Of a DNA stretch of 64,000 bases, positions 46,830 to 59,349 are shown piece after piece. The stretch is from Paragonimus skrjabini miyazakii. Lineage: Eukaryota > Platyhelminthes > Trematoda > Plagiorchiida > Troglotrematidae. Made by a program: the position numbers and the translations under genes. Location of the stretch: assembly GCA_014338405.1 (NCBI GenBank), contig JTDE01000138.1:131740-195739 (forward strand). Direction: 5' to 3'. The number at the start of each line of letters is the position of its first letter. Positions within the stretch are counted from its first letter, which is position 1. The notes beneath the pieces are model-generated. The model was not told the origin of the DNA and made no database searches. It saw only the letters and a list, made by a program, of their open reading frames with translations.

Positions 46830-48110
46830 ACACAGTACATAGAATCGTAAGGATCTTTGCCCGCTCGTTGCATACGATTGCGTTTGTTTTTGTGCATGTT
46901 CATCGACCTATGCGCACCACACATACTTCTGGCCTGCTCGCGCGTTTGATAGTCGGATCCTTCACCCACCCCCCCTAGCTGCTTCTGCGTATAAGTATCG
47001 TTTATTACCGGTTGAGACCTATTATAATTGTTCCATAATATACATTCGGTCTCCTAAATTATTCCTACTCTCACTTTGCGTCTGGTATCTTTTGCGTATA
47101 CTTGGGAAGCGTAAGTTACTGCACGTACGCGCTAAAACAGTCGCGGCATCTCTAAGCTTGATTTGGGATGATCCGAAACTAATTTTGCTCTCCGTTAGAC
47201 CACATTTCTATAGGCTCATAAAACGTTTAATTATCCTAAGGCACGCCAGGTGCAGGTAATCAGGCGGAAAACAGCGTATCATGTCCATGTGTAACCTTTC
47301 AAACGGGAGTAACTAACGTGATGTTTTTGTCGACGTAGAGATCTCAAGTCGCTGTCAGTTTGTAAGCGAAAATCGCTTGATGGGAACAGCATTTTTCGAC
47401 TACCGTACCCTCCGAATGCGGTGCATTATTCGCAGGAGTAATAATCAGTATGGATTTTTACTTAACGAACAACAGCTGTTGCAGATGCATCGTCAACCAA
47501 ACAAAACATGACAACATACACATGACGGTTATAGGTTGACAGCAATAAGCCATCCTTTAATAGGGTGATCTCATTCTCGCGTGGTTAAAGCAAAGCCACA
47601 ATCTCCCAACTGGGAAGTTATCGTGAAACTAGCTCCTTGCTATTTGGTTCGTACGCCAAAACCTTCCCATTAAAAGTCGTAGAGAAAATATGGTGAGTTT
47701 GAAAGTGACCCTTATTGATTGGTTTACTCACCGTACAACGAGCAGACTTCAAGGCAACCATTAAAGGCGCTTAGGAGACGGACGTGAGAGAACCCTTGAC
47801 ACAACCGCACACCAGCTGACAGGAAGAACGAGCTCCCGCGAAACGTTTATGGAAAACACGTAACACCAATACAAGAGTAAAGATAGAATAGGTAACACTC
47901 AGAGATATTACGTCGAGGTTCGATCAATTGGTTTGTTCATCGCAAACCACCGAATTTGCGACGCAGGGGAGAAAAAAAGTAACTGCGGTTTAAAACGTAG
48001 GACGTGCGTTCCATCGATTTCACTTTAAACGACGAAAACTGCAGCCGAACGTCAGAATTTAAAAAAGCTTCCGAAGCGACTCGGCGACTGGTACATGGGT
48101 TTAAAGGCAG
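46830..48110. other. 1.3 kb with nothing recognised
   Basis: Probably decayed upstream part of the CACTA-type element, but no motif supports that. Confidence 0.35.
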
Positions 48111-48114
48111 GGGC

Positions 48115-48225
48115 CAAAGGTACTCGAATCCAGTAGTTTCTTCTCAATCAGTGTTAAGCGGGCATCTGTCGACCTGAAATTCAGACGTTGAAAACAAGGT
48201 GTAGCAACGCTCTTGGAGATTACGA
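48115..48225 (-). mobile_element. LINE 3' end only (CR1/Jockey-like), 5'-truncated copy
   Basis: Its plus-strand sequence, GGTACTCGAATCCAGTAG, ... TCAATCAGTGTTAAGCGGGC ... CTGAAATTCAGACGTTGAAA, is the reverse complement of the 3' untranslated end of the plus-strand LINE at about 51847-51966. A severely 5'-truncated insertion, the usual product of LINE retrotransposition, explains it. Confidence 0.75.
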
Positions 48226-48229
48226 TTGG

Positions 48230-48815
48230 CGGCATCCGAAACGGATTAGCCCGTAACAGTGGCCGAAGTCAAAGGACACCTGCGCTTTAAACCATCACTA
48301 CAAGTGGCTTGCGCTGCACCGCTTGCGGTTCCACTCACACACCACGTATCCGATGTAAACCCGAGGGGATAAGACCAGTAGGTGTGTGAGTGAGGCTTTT
48401 GTGTCCAGCCGGCCAATGCTGGTTAGCCAATGGAATGGCTAGCACGAAAAGGAAACCCTTATCTCTCGAAAAGTAAACAGTGAGAGAGACTGCAATAACA
48501 AGATCTATACTAGGAAGAAAGATGTAGGAAATGTAATACAAGAAGCATTTCAGTATACGAGTGCATGCTAGTGCATTCCGGAAAGGATAACGTTGAAAAA
48601 CAAAACTCAAAGTTGAACTACGGAAAGAACAGACAAACGATTCATTCAACACACATTCATTCAACACACCAACAAAGCTTACGAAAAGAGTTGGTAGAAG
48701 ATCACAGACACCCCAGTATCTGAAAAGAGGAGTGGATTAGTTGCCAAACGACCATGGTCTTGGTCGATGCAATCATTATCAAAAATAGAACGGAAATACT
48801 GATATGACCTACCTG
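48230..48815. other. Nothing recognised
   Basis: A minus-strand frame at 48335-48667 (110 codons) has no recognisable motif. Confidence 0.4.
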
Positions 48816-48818
48816 AGC

Positions 48819-50175
48819 CTAACGTACTCGTTGTCTCTTCGCTGACGGTGCGCCATGAGTATGCTGGTGACCAACTAATCCCAAACGGCCAGCGCATTCG
48901 CGGCCGCACACATCGCAACGCCATATAGTCATGTCACCACGACCTATGGCACCGATGGTTCCCTTGCGTACCGCGCGCTTTCGTTCTCGGCCGCGCAATA
49001 ACTGCTCGTTGAACTTGCGGACGCCCGTCCGAATCGTATTCCTCCAAGCAGTCCGGTTCAACGCTAAGTCTTCCCGAAATCTGAAATCAATTTTACAACG
49101 TGAAGGACTTACCTGCACAGCATCCTGACATCTCAGCTTCCGACCACCAGGATTTCGCTTACCTGATCTCAGTTGTCCATACAGCACCTGCTTCGGAATA
49201 CGGTCATCGCCCACCCGACGGACGTGACCAAGCCAACGAAGCTGATTTACCATCAGCAAGGCTTCCATCTCGTTCATGTCAGCTCGCCGCAGTACCTCAG
49301 TGTTCAGAACCATGTCCGACCACCGAATATCCAAGATGCGTCTTAGACATTGCAAATGAAAGTGACTCAGAGAGTGCACGTTCCGCTGATACAATGTCCA
49401 CATTTCACTGTCGTACAGCAGTACATACAGCATTCTGAGTAGTAGATACAGAGCTGAATGACCATCTCTAGGCTGTGGTTCTTCCCAGCTCGTCTTTCAA
49501 GACGTCCGAAAGCAGTACTGGCCTTTGCAACACGAGTTCTCAACTCGCGGTCCACGGACAGATCGGTGGACAGATTGCTGCCCAACTAGCGGAAATTTGT
49601 GCAGCTGCTGACAACATCTCCATTAACACGGATTAGAGGTGAAGGTGCACAGACAGCACCTCCGTCCGGAGAAGGATGAAGGAAAGAAAATAACCTGCTT
49701 GTGTTGATATGCAGTTCAAACTTGGATGCCGCGGTCGCGAAAGCCGTGGCCAGTCGCTGTAGTTCGTCTTCGATATGTGCAAACAGCGCGCTGTCATCTG
49801 CAAACAGAAGCATGCGCATCATTGAGGTATGTAATCGGGTTGGGGCGCCGAAACGTCGAATATTCAGTAGGCGCCCATCCGTCCGGTACTATACCTCAAC
49901 ACCGTCTTCCTCAGAGTCCTGATAATCAACAGTTAGCATGGCAGTCAAGTATAAACTAAATAGGGATGGAGCCAGAACACAACCTTGCTTTACGCCAGTG
50001 ACAATGTCAAAATCACCAGAGGTAGATCCACACGATTGCACCTTCGCCCTCATACCCACATGCAACAATCTAATCAAATTGACGAACGTACCCGGACATC
50101 CAAACTTACCAAGCACCGTCCACAGCACTTTTTGGCTCAAGAAATCGAATGTCATCATCAGCATAACAGACATGA
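48819..50175 (-). pseudogene. RTE-like LINE: reverse transcriptase C-half plus C-terminal zinc finger
   Basis: Minus strand, 5' to 3': a remnant of RT motif A (MTFDFLSQ), FGCPGTFVNLIRLLHVGMRA, GVKQGCVLAPSLFSLYLTAM (motif B), the catalytic LLFADDSALF (about 49813-49784), VNGDVVSSCTNF, then the connector VLYVLLYDSEMWTLYQRNVH, LQCLRRILDIRWSD, QLRWLGHVRRVGDDRIPKQ, and finally a C2H2 finger CDVCGRECAGRLGLVGHQHT before the stop at 48819. Two in-frame stops (TAG at 49891-49889; one at 49588-49586) and one frameshift near 49400 kill it. The FADD box is intact. The endonuclease and first RT motifs are missing; the copy is cut off near 50175. Confidence 0.85.
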
Positions 50176-50329
50176 GCCTGACCAAAAGGTACTGTGGTAC
50201 GTGGAATATCCTAGAAGAAAACGTCACTAAGTTGTGACCGGGTTATACAGGATGTACTACTCGGCAGTCTACATCGTCGTACCGCCGAATTGGCATCCTA
50301 TCTCACCGCTGTAGAAATTCCGGCAACCA

Positions 50330-51970
50330 CTCGTTACCGTTGAGATTTCTGTGCTAGATATTGAAGACCTTTTATTCAAGGTCGATTTGCACAGTGCAAT
50401 GGGTCTTAACAAGATCCATCCCAGAATTCTCAAGGAAGCGGCTGCTAGCCTGGCAGAACCCCTTTATAAGCCGTTTAAACAGACACTGCAAACTGGCATT
50501 CTCCTTAGCGCATGGAAATTGGCGGTGGTCACACCCATATTTAAGGAGGACGACCGACACTCTCCGGCTAGTTATTGATCAGTCAACCTTACCAACATTC
50601 CGCGCAAAATAATGAGGCGCCTATTAAAACGTGCCGTCCTCTACCACTCCTTGTCCAACCATCTTTTTATTCTACTCAGCATGGCTTGCTTCCTAAACGG
50701 TCACGCATAACAAATATGCTTATTTTCATGGATAGTCTGACGGAGGCTAAGAACAATAGTCTCCTCTCAGATGCTATCTTCTTCGATTTTGCCAAGGCTT
50801 TTGACCGTGTCTCACATGGCCCCTTGAAACACATACTGGAAGCCTGTGGTATTCAAGAAGAGGTTCGTCGTTGGATCGCCTCTTTTCTCGATAATAAAAC
50901 GTTTAGAGTTAAAACCAGATCGGATCTTTCATCTCATTTTGTCATTTCTGCAGGAGTTTCTCAAGGGTCAATGCCTTCTGTTATCTCTTGTTAACATCAC
51001 TGACCTTCCGAAAGTATTTCTAGCAACGTCTCCATATAGCGACGACGTATAAATCTGAGATGCTACTGATCCCATTGTACTACAAATTGATCTTGGCGCG
51101 GTTAAGCGCTGGTCGACCGATTAAAGTCTCCCACTAAATGGCAATAAGTGTGCTCACCTGTCCCTCGGTAGATAATCTGGCAATGGTTGTGGAATTCGTA
51201 GTGCGTTCGACACAGTAGATATGAAAATCGATTTGAAGAAAGATCTGGGCATTTGGTTGTCATCTAATGTATCCTTCGCGTATCACCACAAGATGGCGGG
51301 AAAAATGGATTTCCCACTCTGAGGATGATTAAGCAAACTTTCCTTTGCATAGGTGAGAGAGCGTTTCAAACGCTTTACAGGATTTACATAAGACCACTTC
51401 TCGAGTATGCTAATCAGGTCGTATATACCGGCCTGAAGAAATACATTAGTTGTTAAGCGTGTCCAGCGCGCGGCTACCAAACTAGTGACGGGCCTAAGAA
51501 ATGTCACATACGAGTCTCGACTTGAAATTTTTATTCATCTCCATTTGAATTTCGACAGCTCCGCCGTGATTTGATTCTCACATATTTCTTCAAAGTAGGT
51601 CTCGTTGAACAGTTCTTCACTGTAGCGAATGATGACGGTCGGCGAGGACACACCAGGGAGCTTCTCAAGCTTCATTCTCGAACCTTCCTTAGTCAGCAGC
51701 TCTTTTCTCACAAGGTTATTAACATTCGGAACAGCCTTCCTTCTGAGTTCCTTAGCAGCGCTTCTAGGGATCAGTTTAAAGCACTGCTTGATTCTTATTT
51801 ACCTGAAACTCCATTATGCAAGTAATCCTACTCTGTTCCTGATATTTACTGTAATCCCCAAGGGCGGTGCTACACCCTGTTTTCAATGTCTGAATTTCAG
51901 GCCGACAGACGCCCGTTTGACACTGATTGAGAAAAAGTGATTGGATTCGAGTACCTTGGACCTCCGACTC
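50330..51970 (+). pseudogene. CR1/Jockey-like LINE: reverse transcriptase to 3' end
   Basis: Plus strand: LNKIHPRILKEAAASLAEPL, WKLAVVTPIFKEDD, SVNLTNIPRKIMRRLLKRAV, then after a frameshift near 50670 QHGLLPKRSRITNMLIFMDS, FFDFAKAFDRVSH (motif A, 50779-50815), GVSQGS (motif B), YSDD where FADD is usual (about 51037), VKRVQRAATKLVTGLRN, and a C-terminal block TFLSQQLFSHKVINIRNSLP with a terminal stop near 51826. An about 140-bp 3' UTR follows (CCAAGGGCGGTGCTACACCC), shared with 48115-48225. Stops and at least three frameshifts are present. The 5' half, including the endonuclease, is missing. The catalytic alanine-to-serine change may be decay. Confidence 0.88.
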
Positions 51971-52329
51971 GAACCCGTGTATCCATCGCCAAATCGCTGA
52001 ATCGCTTCCAATCATTGATGTCACAACAGTACGCTTTATCATACAGACACGCGCGAAGACGAGAAACTTAGGTAAAACAATGGTTGTAACTAAGCAACTA
52101 GATGTACGAACTCGTTGAACGTGTTTTTAGGGTACATATTTTAATTTTGAAGCAAGATCCTGTAATGGTAATAAAAACGCAATCATGTCGCGAATGCAGA
52201 TTCCGAAAGATTGGAGGCTGTTCGCTCATAAGCAAACATTTTCCCTAGTTATAACCAGAGGAACTCATGTGCGGGGGTTTTACTAACCACCTCAGGAGAC
52301 TTGTTTTCCATGTTGGTAGTGCTACGTCA

Positions 52330-52620
52330 CACGCCCTGTTAATAAGTAATTTAATTACTGTATACAATAATAATATACAACATAATATACAATAATTACT
52401 GTATACAGTTATGCCTACTACAAACGACAGAGGTGGAACGAAAACGCAACTGAATGGGAGAAGATAACAAATCCATGAGTGTGCTTTTCTTTGGAAAATT
52501 TTATGCAATGGTCATAAATATATGGCATGAATATATTTGCAAATATACTTACCGTGTTGTAATATTAATATTACGACACGGTAAAACTGCAATTGCACAT
52601 ATTTTAAAATATGTGGCCGA
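52330..52620. repeat. AT-rich cluster of palindromes and short direct repeats
   Basis: AATTACTGTATACA occurs twice (about 52354 and 52387). TATATTTGCAAATATA is a perfect 16-bp palindrome (52532-52547). A 34-bp palindrome at 52550-52583 starts TACCGTGTTGTAATATT and has one mismatched pair. CACATATTTTAAAATATGTG is a perfect 20-bp palindrome (52596-52615). Such clusters can extrude as cruciforms or be the ends of small foldback elements. Confidence 0.85.
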
Positions 52621-54470
52621 GTGATTCACCACCTACTACCTAACGCTGTAGTATAAATAACATAATTTCACTTCATAAAAGATGTGGATACTTTTGAGCG
52701 AAAAGTAAATGTAACAAATGAACTATCTGGTGGTTTCTGACCTTAGCTTGTAGTCCTTACTGCATGTTTGGATCGCTCATAAAGCTTTCGGCTTCAGCTT
52801 TATTGTTGAAGTCAACGGAACCGCCATATATGTCATCGTTATCACCAGCCACAACATCAACATGAGAAATCATGACAGCGCTGTAAGTAAACTTAGAGAT
52901 GTTTAACAAAATAGTAAGCTTAAACAAACTAACGCGGTTACAAAAGCGTTTTTAAAACCAGACACTGTGAATCATGCTAAGTTTTTAATTTTAATGTCGT
53001 TGAAATACATTCAGGCGTGGAGGCATGAAAAAGAAATGGAAGAAAAATTCTAGTTATCCTGAATAGTGGGGGAAAAAGCGTACTGCAAATCAGTGCAAAA
53101 TAGGAAAGTGTTAATATTTGTTGCACATGTTTGTAATGTCTCTAGTGCCCAAAGTTCATAGTTATATTTTGTTATTCATTTACGTTTTTGTATATACCGG
53201 TTCACTGGCCTCATCTGTACACTTGTTTGAAAGTATCTCCATCAATTATTGCATTTCATGGACAACAAAAAATAAAAACGAGAGTTACCGCGCATCGTCT
53301 GTCTTCTTTTGTGCGCATAATTGGGCTGATGAAGTGATCACACGGCAAAATATTTTGGCTTCGCGTATCTGCTGATCTACCGACGCCCAACGTTCGCCAT
53401 CTTATGCCACGTGTAGAATCGGTCGGCTTCCGAACCTAGTCTCTGGCGCTGTCCTTCTCTCGTGTGGTAGCCTATTCAATTCAACGGACCTTGAATTTTC
53501 AGTGAGTCGTGCCATTTTTATTGATACGTCTTCCGGTTTATTTGTTCGCATACCCTTTGCACCTATCTATCACCGCTGAAACTCTTCTTCGTTATTACCA
53601 TATTTTGGTAATTTGGGGAAATTTATAAGTTGCTTATATACTTTGATAACTCAATTCCAAACAATTACAGAAACGAAAACAAAACGAAATGAGAAACATC
53701 GAAAAATTCGATTCGTGCGGTTTGCTTGTCCGTCTTAGTTTTAAAAATAAATTAAAATCATTGCCAGTATAAGAAGTGTTTGTAGTGGAATCCCAAGCGG
53801 CAACGGCAGGGGCTCGATTCGAATCCATACCGTTTAACAAGAAATAATGCATAGCAATCTCGAACGGAAATAAAAACACTGTATAGATATTACTCTACGG
53901 TACTTTTCACCAGCTTGCAAGAAAGTAAACGACTTTGAACAGACCTGACGGAAAGAATTTTCCGAAGGACTCAAAGAAACGTTGATGAATTTGCGTCTTC
54001 CACTGATGCGATATGTTGGGTGATATTGTATTGGTTACTTACTAGCAGCCTTCTACCGGACTCGCAGTCTGTTTGTTTAAAGATTTCTGACATCATTCCG
54101 TCCCACTAGCATCTTAGTCCTCACGGTTATATTGTATGTATCACTCTATTAACTCCTCTTTTTACTTCGTACGGCGCACATACCCAACGGAACGCTCACT
54201 CGAAAGTCGAGCAATACTGCCTTCACTAGAACCGATGTGACTGAGTCCCACAGAGGAAGTGAGGGTGTGTTATGGAAGTGCGAAAATGATAGCATTTGTC
54301 ACACGGCATGCGTTGCGTGGTGTCGTATAAAGCGTGGCAACCAGGATGAATGACCTTGTGATTTGTGGGTGAATCGTAGTACTCTAGACATAGTCCTCCG
54401 TACTCGTGCCTAGACCATGGTTTAGCTTCTGGAACAGATTGAATGTAAATAAAGGGGAGTTGAAGTTAGG
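52621..54470. other. 1.85 kb with nothing recognised
   Basis: Short frames (85 codons at 53118-53375 plus) and AT-rich sequence. CACCGCTGAAACTC near 53569 resembles a block of the inverted arms but is too short to claim. Confidence 0.4.
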
Positions 54471-54475
54471 ATCGC

Positions 54476-56035
54476 TCAAAACTGTAAAGGTTGGTCTGCA
54501 ATTTCTTCCTGCCTGGATAAGCGTTCGGATGACAAAGTGGCGGTTATGAATGTAGCAGAGCTTTTTAAATATAAGGGAATGAATCTGCATGGCGGTCGAA
54601 GTTTATCTGGTGCTGTGCAACTTATTTCCAAAAACAAAATGCAATCGGTTGGTTTCGAAGTAGAACTGGTGACAAGTTTTTCTGTCCAGTCTATACCCAA
54701 AAGATTTAGGTCGTTGCTAGGAGATATGTAGCAAATCCCAGAGTCACATTTATCACGGAAACAGAGGGTACACGTTAACTCACCAAGAAGAGGAATCTGG
54801 TGACCATTAGCGTTCTTGGCTACTCTGTACGTTGGCTTGTACAGTGGTCTTCCAAGGTTAATCCATGTTAAACGAGAAATGATTGTGATATCCGATGCCG
54901 TATCCATCTGTAACGTAACTTGGTGATTTTCAATGTGAATAGTCATATATTTCCGTCGGTGAACAATATCACTTGTAGTAAACACCACGTTGGACTGACG
55001 ACGTACGCGAAAGCCTTGGGTTGATTGCCTGCAATGTGATTCCTTGTGACCTATACGATTACACTGTTGACACACATGTCTGCGATACGGGCAAGATCGA
55101 ACGAAGTGCCACTATCCACACAGTCAACAAGCGGAAAATGGCTGTTGCATACGAAAAGGTGCGTCACGACAAACATGGTGGACGATTGTGTCTTGTTACT
55201 AGGTCAACTGGTGCTATGTTAGTGGGAGATGAGGTCGATTGCAACATTTGTGAATCGTGCTTAAGATTCACTAGACGCATGTATTCCACCGTTAAATCCT
55301 GAACTGAGAATTCTGTGCACGAATCCAGTTTTGCTAAAAGACGCGTTCATATATCGGCATCCTCTGCACATGTCAACCCGGCAACAAATATCAAAGTTTT
55401 GAATTGTGAATCCGAGATCTGTTTTAACTGGAAGCTTTCACACTCTCGGTGTACTCTACCAGCGTACGTCACGATATCTGCTGTAACGTGTCGATAAATT
55501 TTCAGGCAGTTATATCGAATGTTAAACACAGATGTCCTTTCACCAAAACGGAACAAAGCTTTGAAACAGTGTCTTTGAGAGTGAAGTCACGAGGCTTTTG
55601 TGAAAAAATATAGTTGCAATATTATGCATGTTCAGCTGCACCTAATTTCTGCATTAAGAGGCGTACTTTGGCGAATTCTTCCAACGCGGCTGCATCAACT
55701 AGGAAAATGTCTTCGTAACGCGGATACCAGGATCACCGTTATTTGGATCATAATTAAACTCATGAATGCTGGTTGTCCATTTCTCGTTCAGCTTTGATTG
55801 GAAGTGGCGGATGCACGTGACGTAGTCAGGGCGGCCAATTGTGTTGTGAATGCCTCATGAGTTTTAGCATTCGTCTGATGTTGCCCCAAAAAAGCTTGCT
55901 GATTATGCTGCACCATTTTCTGCTGGTGTTCATTCCAATCCTGTTGCTGCTAAATCTGCCTCTGTTGTTGCTGTAGTAGTCCAAATAATGCAGTTTCAGC
56001 CGTATCCGTTGTCAGCTGTTAAATCGCCCAGCTCG
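54476..56035 (-). pseudogene. Ty3/gypsy gag and protease
   Basis: Minus strand, from about 56035: TAETALFGLLQQQQ-like start (glutamine-rich, 55985-55910), then RYEDIFLVDAAALEEFAKVR and LLMQKLG (about 55740-55620), FGERTSVFNIRYNCLKIYRH, TYAGRVHRECESFQLKQISD and FKTLIFVAGLTCAEDADI (55556-55347), SWHFVRSCPYRRH and the CCHC knuckle CQQCNRIGHKESHC (55072-55031). The aspartic protease follows: LQMDTASDITIISRLTW (catalytic Asp at 54904-54902). Here the active-site triplet is Asp-Thr-Ala instead of the usual Asp-Thr/Ser-Gly. Gag has several stops and frameshifts, but knuckle and protease share one open frame of 199 codons. RT should follow to the left and is not recognisable. Confidence 0.82.
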
Positions 56036-56039
56036 ACTA

Positions 56040-59000
56040 AGGAGAACACGAGTTGGTAGGCCATCAAGTACCGTGTGTATTGATTGGTTCGATGGTACAG
56101 GCGTATGAGAGATGAATAACCAAAGGCAAACGTTCAATAACACCCTGACGAATCGATAAGCGATTTTACACCTCATCAGTTGGTTTGTTGAGTGACTTAT
56201 CTGGCATAAGGTAGGATGAGTGATTGCGTGGGCGTGTACTCACAAGTATGTTTGTTCGATTTCGATCCAACGTTCTGCAACCCTGATTAATCACACGTGG
56301 TGTGAGATGTGATGCCTTGTGCTGGCCGAAATCTTCGTTCCCAAAGTCCTGGCCGAAAACTCACTCAGTCCGCGGCATGCTGCCCGGCAGCTTTTCACAG
56401 CGTGTTAATAAAATACTTCCGGTTCCATCGGGTTTAGATTCGCCACTTTGTTTCATATGGTTGGTTACTTTATACAGTATGAATTTAGTTATCCTTATGT
56501 AATGTTTCACCAAAACACCTTATTTTAGGGTTGACATTTAACATTCTTGTGTGTTGAAAGATATGTTGCATTTTGTTTTGAACGTCGACATTTGCTATTT
56601 TGGGCGCAATTTTCATCTTCGATTTACAACGTATGTCGAGGTTTCAGTTTTTGTTTGTGATATACACGGGACTTATTTGCGGTTTTCAAAATACGGTAGA
56701 AAGATCTCCGGAAGGATTTAAATAATTTCTGCTTGTTCTGCATGATGTTTTCAGATGTTCATTTATGACGCAAATCTGCATGCACACATGTACATATATA
56801 TATATAATTGTCTGTTCTTGTGGTTTAGCATATAATGATAACACCATTAGGTGTTTATCAGAAAGAATTCGTGAACAGTGCCCGGCGTGGCTCCGCTGCG
56901 GAATAACAAACAGCATTAACCCATCCATTCTGGCCTACCTGGTTGACTGTGACCGACCCACAGACACGGATAAAACGCTTCACATCGTCTACCACGCCCC
57001 GGCTGCTGTGTCGTAAAAAATCAAGTGGCACAACCTGTCTATATCCGAGGCGTTCGCATTCCGATCACGTCAGCCGGATTTGTATGTTCAAAAACAGTTC
57101 GTTCACACCCTGGGATAACCTTGGTCAAACACTTGCAGTCAACCATGCGACAGTTTGATCCCGTCCCATCAACTAACCCCAAATAACACCGACTTCCTAA
57201 AACCTGCCTACCTTGTGATCATAACCACAACGAAGTCGTGTTTGTGTTCTACCCAATCCATTTACCCTCGGACTATTTTTGATCAATAACTTCCCTTACT
57301 GTTATTTGGTTTGATATATAATTGTACCAGCCTAAGATGAAAATTTATCAATAACAGTTCTGTTCACTGAAACCAAAATTGTTTTACATTAGTTCTACGG
57401 GGATTTTCAATTATTTAAACTATATAACACTGCAGCGAAAGCATAATATATCGTCCAGTTAATTCTGGTTGTAAAATGTGTGGTGCGTTACTGTTACTCA
57501 TATAAATAAATGTGGTAGACTGTGGTAGGAATCAAAACACGAGTAATAAATTTGGATACAGTTCAACTGTTCACAGCCGCTATAAAATATATGGAAATGA
57601 AATAAATGTTGACGTAACAAACGGTTAGGAGTATGGGTAAGTAATGCAAACAGACGAGTCACGCTAAATTAGGATTTAAAACATACTACTGTAAACTCGT
57701 GAGTAGAGTAGTGTTAAGTGTGAAATTGGATTTCAGTACTACGGTATTTGATACCACGGGTCACAGTCCATCAGTGAACAAATTAGTTTCACCGTCACGT
57801 GGCTATTGAGTAGAGAGATCTGGACAATGCCAGGTCAAAGTTTGATGTACAAGTTTCACAAACCATGATTTCACAACAGTTTTCAATGAGTTTTATTTTC
57901 ATGATAACTTTTGTCACAGAAGCTTCGTCAGACCGCATGAAACGGTTACAGTCGTGACGGTAGTGAAAACAGGTTGATCTTAAGCAACCAAACTATTTGG
58001 ATTGTAATGTTGTGGATCAGCTGAGCATTATCTTATGGTAATATGAGGTTCCAATTCATGATTGCAGTTGGTCACCAGCACGTGAAAGGCGAGATGTGAC
58101 TGAGACCGATATATTTAGTCAACATGTGAACAACCCTTGCGACCATTCCTGTACACACAATTACTAGATGTATCAACAATCAGTCGGTCTCTGTGATGCA
58201 TCAATGTTTTACACAGTGTCATAGTAATCCTCGAATCAATCCTGAATCTTGCATCGCTGACACCTTACGAATAGCTTCCGACATTTCTTGTTTCAATGTG
58301 ATAAAAATACTGTTTCTCTATTCACTTAATGTTTCTTTTATACTGTGATGAGTACCCGTCTTAATTGTGTTTTGGGAAGCTGTTCAGGGCAATTTTTGTT
58401 AAATAGCATAATCACGAATTATTTCCTGGGGTCCTGGGAGAAAATATTTGTTTAGACATAGATGAGTTGTGTGTTTGTTAAACCAGTTGTGGTCAATATT
58501 ATTGGCTGAAGACATTAATATTCGAGAAGTACTTGACACTTTTCGGATGACTAACTTCGGACGCATGGATCGAGAGCCAAGTGACCAACTTTAATTTGTC
58601 TTCTAGAAAACTGTCGATAGTCGAATCTATTTTACTTTTTGATTTGTTTGTATTTGTAATAAGGATATTTCACATCAGAGTGTAATTACACATGGCTAAA
58701 GAGTAAATATTTTTCTAAGGAGAAACAGTAGACTGGTGGATTTTACTGCGTATTTTCCCTTTAGGTCCGGATTCTACATTCTTTTTTGGATAGTTGTCCA
58801 CGTGCAAAACAACGCCATGGGGCGCTGTGAGTTGCTGTTTTTGCCAGACCCTCTGAATTGGTGAACGAAAACTCGCTGTGAGTTTTGAAATTTTCGGTTA
58901 GCTAATCTACTTACTAGCATTTTGATGAACATATTTTAAAATCCACTCATTATGATGACGTAGTTATTATCATACTGATAAGTAATGAAGGCTTTTGTTT
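56040..59000. other. 3 kb with nothing recognised
   Basis: The right part of the gypsy element (LTR) might lie at 56040-56300 but no LTR pair or primer site could be shown. A short (TA)n run sits at about 56793-56808. The rest is AT-rich with short frames. Confidence 0.4.
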
Positions 59001-59007
59001 CTACGTA

Positions 59008-59325
59008 AGTTGAACACTACTCACGACTGATAGCGACTGTCATAGTTCCATAGATAATCAACCCTTTTTGGAAAGAATCATTGCATTCGAATTTTCTTCT
59101 TGTTATAGCTCGGCACTAGTGTTTATCCACAGCCGAGAGTAGAACTCCGACCACGCTTTCATGAGTCAATCGTGTTGACCCCTGCCTGACCGACTTCACA
59201 TAAGGTACGACAATAACATCATATGTTCGCGTTTAGTTACATTCATTTGTTAGGGACTGATAAGAAAATCTATGGAAGTGCAAAGTCTGCGGTCAATTGT
59301 AAATGATTGTCAATTTATACTATCA
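59008..59325. repeat. SINE-A inverted pair (minus 59008-59245, plus tail 59254-59325)
   Basis: The left piece is a minus-strand copy with B-box region GAGTAGAACTCCGACCACGC and head TTTCATGAGTCAATCGTGTT in reverse complement. The right piece is the plus-strand tail GACTGATAAGAAAATCTATG, GCAAAGTCTGCGGTCAATTG. The order is the same as in the other inverted pairs. Confidence 0.7.
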
Positions 59326-59349
59326 TGCTTTTTGAAGTGCAAAGTGACT

